A program made the translations under genes and the position numbers. Source: Candidatus Arcticimaribacter sp. (lineage in GTDB: Bacteria; Bacteroidota; Bacteroidia; Flavobacteriales; Flavobacteriaceae). From it: DNA of 7,112 bases. Below, one piece after another: positions 1 through 6,834 of the stretch. The notes beneath the pieces were generated by a model, which saw only the letters and a list, made by a program, of their open reading frames with translations, did not search any database and was not told where the DNA came from. The number at the start of each line of letters is the position of its first letter. Within the stretch, counting starts at the first letter, position 1. The DNA lies in NCBI GenBank assembly GCA_011526335.1, contig WTJB01000309.1:1-7112 (forward strand), given 5' to 3'.

Positions 1-1
1 C

Positions 2-175
2 ATCCATACTTATAAAGACCTTACCAATGATGTAGATGCCTGGTACTTTCATTCAACATATGTTTGGTTGATTGTCATGTTTTTAGCTTCCTTGATATTT
101 TTACTTCAATGGAAAAAAATATCTTCAAAAACACCAGATCTAAAAGCACATTTTAAAACTTTACCCTCCGAATAA
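2..175 (+). CDS. C-terminal end of an integral membrane protein, probably a transporter (5' partial)
   Basis: An open frame runs in from the left edge and ends at TAA 173-175, giving 57 residues. The visible part has a short polar stretch (TYKDLTNDVDAW), then one strongly hydrophobic segment of about 20 residues (YVWLIVMFLASLIFLLQW, roughly residues 20-37 of the fragment). A basic tail follows (KKISSK). By the positive-inside rule the C-terminus should be cytoplasmic. This is what the last helix of a multi-spanning permease looks like, but one helix cannot identify the family; an amino-acid permease or sodium:solute symporter would both fit. The next gene starts one base after this stop, so the two are very probably co-transcribed and translationally coupled. 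That links this protein to the supply of a substrate for the reductase-RidA enzyme, which is inference. Confidence 0.7.
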   Translation: MHTYKDLTNDVDAWYFHSTYVWLIVMFLASLIFLLQWKKISSKTPDLKAHFKTLPSE

Positions 176-176
176 T

Positions 177-1625
177 ATGAAAACAAGCGTTAAACTTTCT
201 TCCACTTTAACTATTCCGAAAGTAGTTATAGGTTTATGGCAAATAGCTGATATGGAACGAAATAATTCTACTTTAGAAGTTGAAAAAACAGCACTTTTTC
301 TGGAAGATTATGCAAAAGCTGGTTTTTGTGCTTTTGATATGGCGGATCATTATGGCTCAAGTGAAATTATTGTTGGCAGCTTTAAAAAAAAATTCGAAAA
401 AAAGGAAACCCTGCAACTGTTGACCAAATGGGTGCCAAGACCTGGACCTATAAATCGTGAAATGGTCAGAAATGCTATAGATACCGCCTTGGAAAGAACG
501 CAACAAAAGAGCATTGATCTTCTTCAATTTCACGCTTGGAAGTATTCAGACCCTAGCTGGTTAGATGCTCTATTTTACTTAAAAGAGTTGAAAGAAGAGG
601 GTATAATCAAAAATATTGGTGTCACAAATTTTGATGCCCATCATCTGAGAGTAGCTTTAGCGAGTGGAATACCCATCGTAAGTAATCAAGTGTCACATTC
701 TTTAATTGACAGAAGAGCCCTGGGAGAGATGAAAAACGTGTGCGAAACATTTCAGGTAAAATTATTGGCTTATGGTACCCTTCTAGGTGGATTTTTATCT
801 GATCGTTGGTATGGGGTAAAAGCACCAAATTTGAATGACCTAAAGACTTGGTCACAAATGAAATATTTTCGCTTTATTGAGACTGCAGGAGGATGGGATA
901 CCTTTCAAAGTTTTTTAAAAACAGTAAAGTCAATAGCAGAAAAACACGACACTACTTTAGCCAATATTGCCAGCCGTTATATCCTAGAGAGTGACCACGT
1001 AGCAGCTGTAATCATAGGTGCTAGATTAGGAGAGAATAATCATATAGAAGCTCACCAAGAAATGTTACAAATTCGTTTTGATAAAGATGATTGTATACGA
1101 TTGGAACATGCGATTAAAGAATTTATCCCAATTCCAGGCAATTGTGGAGATGAGTATAGAACCCCCCCCTTTTTAACCGCTTCGGGAGATCTAAGTCATC
1201 ATTTAGAGAATTTTCCACCTGTCTATAAAAATACAAGCCAGGATAATAACAAAGAGCAGGTTTATAGCGGTACGGTATGGGAAGACTTTGCAGGATATTC
1301 TAGAGCAGTCAAAAAAGGGGATAGAATTCTTGTTTCTGGAACAACGGCTACCCACGGAAAAAATTTGATTGGTGGAGAAGATGCAGCAGCACAAACTCAC
1401 TTTGTCATTGACAAAATTGAAGCTGCAATTGAATCTTTAGGCGGAAGTATAAAAGATATTATTCGGACACGAGTTTTTGTGAATAATATAGAAGAATGGG
1501 AAGAGGTAGCAAAGGCACATGGAATACGTTTTAAAGGCATAGACCCCGTAAACACATTGGTAGAAGCAAAGTTGGTAGGTAAAGGATATAAAGTGGAAAT
1601 TGAGGCAGAAGCGGATCTTAGCTAG
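177..1625 (+). CDS. Aldo/keto reductase fused to a C-terminal RidA/YjgF-like domain
   Basis: This is a cytoplasmic 482-residue protein with no signal peptide. Residues 1 to about 320 form an aldo/keto reductase, an NAD(P)H-dependent TIM-barrel carbonyl reductase. The catalytic tetrad is complete: Asp54 and Tyr59 (FDMADHYG), Lys84 (LLTKW) and His119 (LQFHAW). Other family landmarks are IGVTNF near 147-152, SNQVSHSLIDRR near 169-180, and the cofactor-binding IIGAR at 279-283. A linker of about 40 residues leads to a RidA-like domain at about 363-482, with RILVSGTTA, the helix ending in SLGGSIKDIIRTRVFV, and a final strand ending EIEAEADLS. RidA proteins hydrolyse reactive enamines and imines; the catalytic Arg, usually followed by Leu near this strand, aligns with Lys465 (VEAKLVG). 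Deaminase activity is therefore doubtful, as in Rid subfamilies that lack this Arg. A single AKR is about 330 aa and a RidA about 130, so the length fits a true two-domain fusion. The natural substrate is unknown. The start is the ATG one base after the upstream stop, with no visible Shine-Dalgarno sequence. Confidence 0.9.
   Translation: MKTSVKLSSTLTIPKVVIGLWQIADMERNNSTLEVEKTALFLEDYAKAGFCAFDMADHYGSSEIIVGSFKKKFEKKETLQLLTKWVPRPGPINREMVRNAIDTALERTQQKSIDLLQFHAWKYSDPSWLDALFYLKELKEEGIIKNIGVTNFDAHHLRVALASGIPIVSNQVSHSLIDRRALGEMKNVCETFQVKLLAYGTLLGGFLSDRWYGVKAPNLNDLKTWSQMKYFRFIETAGGWDTFQSFLKTVKSIAEKHDTTLANIASRYILESDHVAAVIIGARLGENNHIEAHQEMLQIRFDKDDCIRLEHAIKEFIPIPGNCGDEYRTPPFLTASGDLSHHLENFPPVYKNTSQDNNKEQVYSGTVWEDFAGYSRAVKKGDRILVSGTTATHGKNLIGGEDAAAQTHFVIDKIEAAIESLGGSIKDIIRTRVFVNNIEEWEEVAKAHGIRFKGIDPVNTLVEAKLVGKGYKVEIEAEADLS
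1622..1625. other. Shared CTAG: overlapping stop codons of two convergent genes
   Basis: The + strand gene ends with TAG at 1623-1625. The - strand gene ends with TAG read from the complement of CTA at 1622-1624. The self-complementary CTAG therefore supplies both stops, and the genes overlap by four bases. There is no intergenic space for a conventional terminator, so each transcript must end inside, or run antisense into, the other gene. Confidence 0.95.
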
Positions 1626-4600
1626 TACAATTCCTGAATTTCTGTTTGCCATTTAGATTGAAATTTTTTCACTTCTAGCTCAAATTCGTCAATTAATGCT
1701 TTGGCTTGTTCTACTAAAGCAATGTCTTGTTTTGAAGGGTTGTTAAGTCTTGATTTTGAAAATTTTACTGCATTTTTTAGAACAGAATATGGAGTGATTT
1801 TTTTGCTTTGCCAAGCACCCACTTGCCTGTTTTTTGGACGATCTCTCCCTTTTAATGTAAGAACCTCAAGGGCAGCTAAAAATTTCGCTTTATTATTGAA
1901 ATCACTTTCTTTTTCATTTAATTTTCCTTTGTAGTTTTGTAAAGTATTCAATAGTGCATTCATTCTTTTTACTTGGGCCCTTACTCTAGTTTGGTATTTA
2001 TAGAGTGACTCATCCACAGTTGTAATAATATTAAATCTTGGGTCAGCTATAACTTTAACACTGCTTTGGAAACGCTCACTTTTGTATTGAAATTCTACAG
2101 GATATTCGCCCGGCAATACAGGAATGCCTCGGGATTCTTCATCCACCCATGCTCCATCAAGCGAAACTCTTTTTTCATCCAATTTCCAAACTATATAATT
2201 CAGCCCATTTTTTAATTTTTTTTGGACGAGGCGTTGAATTTCTTTATTATCGTTATTCTTTATGATAGCAACTATCGAATCGTTTTCAGCAACCTTATCT
2301 TGAATATAAAAAGGAATTTTTACTTTTTGAAAAGGTCGGTTTTCTCCTTCATATGTTGTGTGAAATCCTGTCCATATATTCCCAGGTGGGGCAATGAATA
2401 AACCTTTGACTTGTACAGCGGGATTTAAAGGTAAAGCAACGAGTTTTTCTTTTGAAGATGTTGTAATAATTTTTCTTAAACTAGAGAGATCATCCATAAT
2501 CCATATTGCCCTGCCAAAAGTTCCTATGACCAAAGCCGATTCTTTTTCTTGTATTACAAGATCCATTGTTGAAACTGAGGGAAAACCATTTTTTACTTGG
2601 GTCCAATCTTTTCCTTCATTAATACTTACCCACAACCCATTTTCTGTTCCTAAAAAGAGTAATTTTTCTTCTACAGGATCTTGAATAAAAGATAGAGTAT
2701 ACCCTTTCACCTGTGTTGTGTCTACAATAGATATCCATGTTTTTCCATAGTCTGATGTTTTAAATAGATAGGGAGAATAGTCCCCTTTTCTATAATTATT
2801 TGCGATTACCCACGCTGTTCCTTCTTGGTAACGTGAGGCATAAATGCGTGCAATCCAGGATTCTTTTGGAAGGTCCTTTATATTTTTGGTAAGATTCTTC
2901 CATTGTTTTCCTCCGTCTTTTGTCAGTTGAATATTTCCATCATCTGTTCCTACCCAAATTATGTTTTCATTCAAATGACTTGGGGCAATACTCAAAATAC
3001 TGCAGTAATTCTCAGCTCCTGAAATATCTAAGGTCAGTCCACCGTAATCTAGCTTTTGGTATTTAGGATTATTAGTTGTAAGATCTGGAGAGATTATTTC
3101 CCAGTTGGCACCTTTGTCATTGGATTTATGCACGAATTGGGATCCGTAATATACACCACTTTCTAAAAATGGATTTTTCGCAAAACCAGCATTCCAATTG
3201 AATCTTAAAGGGGTTTCGATATTTTTTGTTTGGGGTGAAATACTTTGGTAATATCCACTTAATTTATCATATCTATAAAGGTCGCCATTTTGTGAGGTAC
3301 CGTAACCAAAGCGAGGGTTTTTTTTATCAGGAGCAATGTAAAAACCATCTCCACCCACCAGATATTGCCAATGTAAAGTGCGTATACCTCCTCTTTTCCA
3401 TGTGTAAGCAGGTCCAGACCAATTTCCATTATCTTGCATTCCTCCGTATACATTGAATGGCGTTTCTTCATCTACATTAATTTGATAGAATTGTGCTACT
3501 GGAATATTTTCGGGGAAGTACCAACTTTTTCCATGATCATAAGTTATTCCCAAACCTCCATCTCCACCAATAATAAAATGTTGTGCATCTTTAGGGTTTA
3601 TCCACATTGCGTGAAAATCAGCATGGATCCCTTTTGTTTCGTCTGCCGGAATCATGGGTGTAGGATCAAAGCTTTCACCTCCGTCATAGCTAACGCTCAA
3701 GGGTTGATATATATTGTAAAGTCTATCGTGGTCATCATAATCTACGGCTAAATCTTGAAAATAAAAAGGGCGATTATTGGTAAACTTTGGGTCTTTGTTG
3801 ATAATTTCCCAAGAATAGCCTCCGTCATCGCTTCTGTAAAGAGCATTTTTTGTAGCCTCTACTTTGGCATATATGCGAAGGGTATTACTTGGAGCAATAG
3901 CTATTCCTATTCTACCCAAATCTCCACTGGGCATTCCACTTTCAACTCCTATTTTACCCCATGTCTCTCCACCATTTTCGGTAATAAATAGTCCAGAGCC
4001 TTCACCACCTGAAATATAAGAATAGGGTGTTCTGTGATGATCATAAAGTGCGGCAAAGATTTTTTGAGGGTTTGAAGGATCCATGACCAGATCAGCTATG
4101 CCAGAACTATCATTAGAAAAAAGGATCTTTTTCCAAGTTTTTCCTCCATCTACTGTCTTGTAGAGTCCTCTGTGTGTGTTTTTTGTAAACGGATCACCCA
4201 TGGCGCCTACATAAATTATTTTTTCATTTGAGGGATCAATAATAATTCTGTGAATTGTTTTTGTCTCCTTAAGTCCCATGTTCTTCCATGTTTTTCCTCC
4301 ATCTTCTGTTTTAAAAATTCCTTCACCAAGATTCATGGAATTTCGAGGATTTCCCTCACCAGTACCTACCCATACAACCTCAGGGTTACTTTGTTGGATT
4401 GCCAGTGCTCCAATATTTTGGGTAGGCTGATTATCAAATACAGGAGACCATGCAGACCCTCCGTTTTCAGATTTCCATACTCCTCCAGAAGCAGCACCTA
4501 CATATATGACTTTAGGATTACTATGTACTGCATCAATAGATGTAATTCTACCGCTCATGTTTGCAGGTCCAATATTCCTGATGTTCAGATTTTCAAGTCT

Positions 4601-4672
4601 TTCAAGTGGTAGCGTCTGTCCCTTAATTATATATATGCAGTAAAAAAAGCAAAGAAAAAGAAAATGTCTCAT
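1622..4672 (-). CDS. Secreted Asp-box (BNR/sortilin-like) beta-propeller protein, about 1016 aa
   Basis: Translation from ATG 4672-4670 gives 1016 residues. An in-frame TTG one codon earlier is possible but less likely. Residues 1-18 are a signal peptide (basic MRH, hydrophobic FLFLCFFYCIYII, cleavage around KG|Q19), so the protein is exported. Eleven Asp-box motifs (S/T-x-D/N-x-G-x-x-W/F) end at residues 75, 129, 180, 238, 288, 335, 384, 524, 591, 646 and 690, which marks stacked beta-propeller blades. The opening NIGPANMSGRITSID, the phrase ASGGVWKSENGG, and the closing GTFGRAIWIMDD (717-728) are typical of the large bacterial proteins annotated as 'glycosyl hydrolase, BNR repeat' or VPS10/sortilin-like. 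A beta-sandwich-like segment (LPGEYPVEFQ, near 855) and a charged helical tail follow. No type IX secretion C-terminal signal is seen. Asp-boxes are structural, so an enzymatic role is unproven; it could bind protein or glycan. Its stop overlaps that of the convergent fusion gene. Confidence 0.88.
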   Translation of the reverse strand: MRHFLFLCFFYCIYIIKGQTLPLERLENLNIRNIGPANMSGRITSIDAVHSNPKVIYVGAASGGVWKSENGGSAWSPVFDNQPTQNIGALAIQQSNPEVVWVGTGEGNPRNSMNLGEGIFKTEDGGKTWKNMGLKETKTIHRIIIDPSNEKIIYVGAMGDPFTKNTHRGLYKTVDGGKTWKKILFSNDSSGIADLVMDPSNPQKIFAALYDHHRTPYSYISGGEGSGLFITENGGETWGKIGVESGMPSGDLGRIGIAIAPSNTLRIYAKVEATKNALYRSDDGGYSWEIINKDPKFTNNRPFYFQDLAVDYDDHDRLYNIYQPLSVSYDGGESFDPTPMIPADETKGIHADFHAMWINPKDAQHFIIGGDGGLGITYDHGKSWYFPENIPVAQFYQINVDEETPFNVYGGMQDNGNWSGPAYTWKRGGIRTLHWQYLVGGDGFYIAPDKKNPRFGYGTSQNGDLYRYDKLSGYYQSISPQTKNIETPLRFNWNAGFAKNPFLESGVYYGSQFVHKSNDKGANWEIISPDLTTNNPKYQKLDYGGLTLDISGAENYCSILSIAPSHLNENIIWVGTDDGNIQLTKDGGKQWKNLTKNIKDLPKESWIARIYASRYQEGTAWVIANNYRKGDYSPYLFKTSDYGKTWISIVDTTQVKGYTLSFIQDPVEEKLLFLGTENGLWVSINEGKDWTQVKNGFPSVSTMDLVIQEKESALVIGTFGRAIWIMDDLSSLRKIITTSSKEKLVALPLNPAVQVKGLFIAPPGNIWTGFHTTYEGENRPFQKVKIPFYIQDKVAENDSIVAIIKNNDNKEIQRLVQKKLKNGLNYIVWKLDEKRVSLDGAWVDEESRGIPVLPGEYPVEFQYKSERFQSSVKVIADPRFNIITTVDESLYKYQTRVRAQVKRMNALLNTLQNYKGKLNEKESDFNNKAKFLAALEVLTLKGRDRPKNRQVGAWQSKKITPYSVLKNAVKFSKSRLNNPSKQDIALVEQAKALIDEFELEVKKFQSKWQTEIQELY
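4131..4312. repeat. Pair of near-identical 29-base segments encoding Asp-boxes
   Basis: Bases 4131-4159 and 4284-4312 are alike at about 26 of 29 positions. Both encode, on the - strand, the Asp-box core DGGKTWK of two blades of the propeller protein (boxes ending at residues 180 and 129). They are in the same frame and about 51 codons apart, the blade period here. This is internal protein repetition rather than a mobile repeat, though it could support recombination that adds or removes a blade. Confidence 0.6.
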
Positions 4673-4766
4673 CAAATTATAGTGTAAGTGTAACTCTAAA
4701 GTAATTAAATTTTGATACTTTTAGAAGTAAGCCAAGTCGACTAAATTTTCTAAAAATCTTTTGTAC
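4673..4766. promoter_or_regulatory. Divergent intergenic promoter region with an imperfect dyad
   Basis: These 94 bases separate the starts of two divergent exported-protein genes, so promoters for both should lie here. An imperfect inverted repeat, CTAAAGTA at 4696-4703 and TACTTTTAG at 4716-4724 (one extra T, 12-base spacer), sits near the middle and could be an operator. TAAATTTT at 4742-4749 is one base off the Bacteroidota -7 consensus TAnnTTTG for the + strand gene, but I see no TTTG box at the expected distance upstream. It overlaps an 8-base palindrome, AGTCGACT, at 4735-4742. The position of the region is secure; the individual elements are weak. Confidence 0.4.
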
Positions 4767-6437
4767 ATGTACTATATCACTAAGCTTGCTTGTAAGAAAA
4801 GTGTTTTTGTATTGCTATTGATCCTAAGTAATTTTTCTTTGTTGATGGCACAAAATCAAGAAGTTAATAACGATTTAGTCCGTTTTTTTAAAAAATGGCG
4901 AGCGTTTGAAAAGCCCCCTTTAAAAAATGGTGTCCCAGATTATTCTTCAGTAGCGTTCAAAGATAGAAGTTCAAAATACAGACAGTTGAGGGAAGAACTC
5001 AATAAATTATATGTCAAAGATATGCTAGTTGAGCACAAGGTAGATTGGTATTTGTTGTGGGCAGAGATGAATGGGTATATGTTCAATACTAATGTATTGA
5101 AGCCTTGGGAAAGAGATCCGGCTTTTTATAAAGTAATATGGACATATCAAAGTGATGTACCTGCGCACGAAGGACCTACATCGCATTTTATTATTGAATT
5201 GTGGCAGTACGATTTCCCATTAAATAAATCAGAGAAGGAAAAATTGATTTCAGATCTAAAAAAAATACCTGCATTTTACGAATTAGCTAAGCAAAATCTT
5301 GTCGGGAATGCAAAAGATTTATGGAAAGCTGGTATACGAGATATTCAAAATCAGTCACAGACATTGTCAAATATGCTTTTAAGAGAGGATGTTCTGTTGA
5401 GTACATCTCTAATAAAATCTATCCAAGATGCAAAAGCAGCTACAGATCTTTTGGTGGATTGGTTACAAAAAGAAGCGTTCAAAAAAACAGGCTCCTCAGG
5501 AATAGGAAAAGAAAATTATACTTGGTATCAACAAAATGTTCATCTTGTCCCCATGCGATGGGAGGATGAAGTTCAATTATTGAAAACAGAACTTGCAAGA
5601 GCTTGGTCAACTTTGAAGCTAGAAGAACATCGTAACAGAGAAAGTGCTATTTTAAAAAGTGCCGATTCTTTTGAAAGCTATAAAAAGCTTGCCGAAAAAG
5701 GGGCATTAGAATTAATTTCCTTTTTAGAGTCGAATAACATTGTTACTGTGAAAGATTATTTTTATCCCTCTCTTAAGCCTCATTTTGGAGAGTATATTCC
5801 CATTGAAAAAAGAAATTTTTTTTGGATTACAGCACATTTAGATCCAAAACCACTATTCTCACACTTTTATCATTGGTTTGAATTGGAAAGAATGAAGTTG
5901 CAGCCTCACCAAAATCCTATTCGAGAAAAAGCTTTATTGTACAATATTTTTGATTCAAGAAATGAAGGTCTAGCTACTGCTGTAGAAGAAATGTTTATGC
6001 ATGCTGGACTATATGACAATACACCTAGATCCAGAGAAATTGTATACATTCTCATTGCCCAAAGAGCAGCAAGAGGACTGGGCTCTTTGTATGCACATGC
6101 CAATTTAATGCCAATGGAAGATGCAGGAAAAATTCATTCTGAATACACACCAAGGGGGTGGATGAAAACGGAAAAAGATCTGCTAATTTTCGAGCAACAC
6201 CTCTACCTGCGCCAACCCGGATATGGAACTAGCTATATCACGGGAAAATATTTAATTGAGGATATGATGATGGAAATGGCTAAATCTAATGATGATTTTT
6301 CCATAAAATATTTTTTTGATGGATTAAACGGTATGGGAAACATTCCGGTTAGTTTAGGGAAGTTTGAAAAAACAAAAGATGAAAGTCAAATCAAAGAAAT
6401 TTACAATGCTTTCATTCCCATTAACGTATTAAATTGA
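4767..6437 (+). CDS. Secreted DUF885-like protein with a degenerate metal site
   Basis: Translation from ATG 4767 gives 556 residues; an in-frame TTG six bases earlier is less likely. Residues 1-28 are a signal peptide (KK, hydrophobic VFVLLLILSNFSLLMA, cleavage A28|Q29). No lipobox Cys is seen, so a soluble periplasmic or secreted protein is expected. The fold matches DUF885 (PF05960, putative metallopeptidase-like hydrolases). The evidence is VDWYLLWAEMNGYMF followed by LKPWERDPAFY near 90-120, then KKIPAFYELAKQNL, NEGLATAVEEM (399-409, the usual EGWALY-E block), RAARGLGSLYAH, and PGYGTSYITGKYL (484-496, the usual PGQALxYKxG block). Family members normally carry HExxPGHH upstream of the EGWALY block. 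Here that place reads SHFYHWFELER (365-375): one His aligns (His369), but the first His, the Glu and the second His of HH are absent. Catalysis may therefore be lost or changed. Length fits the family. Family assignment comes from memory of these motifs. Confidence 0.72.
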   Translation: MYYITKLACKKSVFVLLLILSNFSLLMAQNQEVNNDLVRFFKKWRAFEKPPLKNGVPDYSSVAFKDRSSKYRQLREELNKLYVKDMLVEHKVDWYLLWAEMNGYMFNTNVLKPWERDPAFYKVIWTYQSDVPAHEGPTSHFIIELWQYDFPLNKSEKEKLISDLKKIPAFYELAKQNLVGNAKDLWKAGIRDIQNQSQTLSNMLLREDVLLSTSLIKSIQDAKAATDLLVDWLQKEAFKKTGSSGIGKENYTWYQQNVHLVPMRWEDEVQLLKTELARAWSTLKLEEHRNRESAILKSADSFESYKKLAEKGALELISFLESNNIVTVKDYFYPSLKPHFGEYIPIEKRNFFWITAHLDPKPLFSHFYHWFELERMKLQPHQNPIREKALLYNIFDSRNEGLATAVEEMFMHAGLYDNTPRSREIVYILIAQRAARGLGSLYAHANLMPMEDAGKIHSEYTPRGWMKTEKDLLIFEQHLYLRQPGYGTSYITGKYLIEDMMMEMAKSNDDFSIKYFFDGLNGMGNIPVSLGKFEKTKDESQIKEIYNAFIPINVLN

Positions 6438-6834
6438 CTATGAAAAAAAGAGTTATCCTAAATGTGTTGATGGAGTTATAGGAGAAGAAGAAGGTGGAAC
6501 TATAACTTTGGCGGATTAGTCTTTAATCACTCTTGATATACACTATTACTTCCTACACCAAGGCATTGAATGAAACTCTATGCTTAATGGTAAGATGGAC
6601 GTCATATAAACGTAATAAGTCTGATTTTTCCTTTATTGAGTCAGGGTTACCTAGCGCGTTAATGAGAGGAAAAACTTAAACCACGTGAAAAATTCATGGA
6701 AAACATTGCCCTCTCCATTAATTATTTTGGGTTGTTTCGCTTTTTTTGACACAATTAAAAAAAGGATTTGTAAAACCCGCCGAAAGTAAGATTGAATGAA
6801 ATGTCTTAGTATTGCAAAAAACTTCTCATTTGCT
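6438..6834. other. Gene-poor spacer of about 400 bases holding transposase debris
   Basis: No intact reading frame of convincing length lies here on either strand. The stretch 6433-6519 is open in one frame, without an ATG start of its own, and reads YPKCVDGVIGEEEGG then TITLAD before TAG 6517-6519. It looks coding-like but I cannot assign it; it may be part of the same decayed element. From about 6526 to 6713 three frames together resemble an IS30-type transposase C-terminus (listed separately). No strong GC-rich hairpin followed by a T-run is seen after the DUF885-like gene. The promoter of the last gene should lie in the final 100 bases, but I see no clear TAnnTTTG box. Confidence 0.6.
6526..6713 (+). 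pseudogene. Frameshifted relic of an IS30-family transposase C-terminus
   Basis: Four consecutive segments in three frames follow the order of IS30 transposase C-terminal landmarks. Segment one (6526-6561) reads ITLDIHYYFLHQ, compared with the family's LDxxYYFAxPY. Segment two (6563-6640) reads ALNETLCLMVRW then YKRNKSDFSFIE, compared with GxNENxNGLxRQYFPKxxDF; its Glu would be the third DDE residue. Segment three (6655-6681) reads RVNERKNLN, compared with LNNRPRKxLN. Segment four (6672-6713) reads KLKPREKFMENIAL, compared with the KTPxEVF tail. The frame changes and a missing SSWERG stretch mean it cannot encode a working enzyme. Family motifs are from memory, and each match alone is weak; the support comes from their correct order and spacing. 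Terminal inverted repeats were not found. Confidence 0.45.

Noticed and set aside
378..402. A9 and A7 runs within the aldo/keto reductase coding region.
   Set aside because: They encode a Lys-rich surface stretch (KKKFEKK) and fit the AT-rich background; there is no alternative frame product worth proposing.
3226..4612. Several + strand open frames of 70-120 codons opposite the propeller gene.
   Set aside because: They lie entirely antisense to a well-supported coding frame, show no domain-like composition, and are explained as shadows of it.
4673..4675. TTG start one codon upstream of the propeller protein's ATG.
   Set aside because: The adjacent ATG gives a normal signal peptide beginning MRHFLF, and there is no ribosome-binding site favouring TTG.
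4761..4763. TTG start two codons upstream of the DUF885-like protein's ATG.
   Set aside because: ATG 4767 gives a standard signal peptide, and TTG adds only two residues without support.
6440..6481. ATG two bases after the DUF885-like stop, encoding a 13-residue peptide (MKKRVILNVLMEL).
   Set aside because: Far too short, with no supporting features. The start resembles a signal-peptide beginning but stops before any useful length.
6474..6507. Inverted repeat AGTTATA / TATAACT with a 20-base loop after the DUF885-like gene.
   Set aside because: A seven-base AT-rich stem with a long loop and no T-run is likely chance.
6740..6764. CT7 and A7G arms around GACACAATT, resembling a hairpin.
   Set aside because: The arms are almost pure A/T with no GC stem, so it is not a credible intrinsic terminator; such runs are common in this AT-rich DNA.
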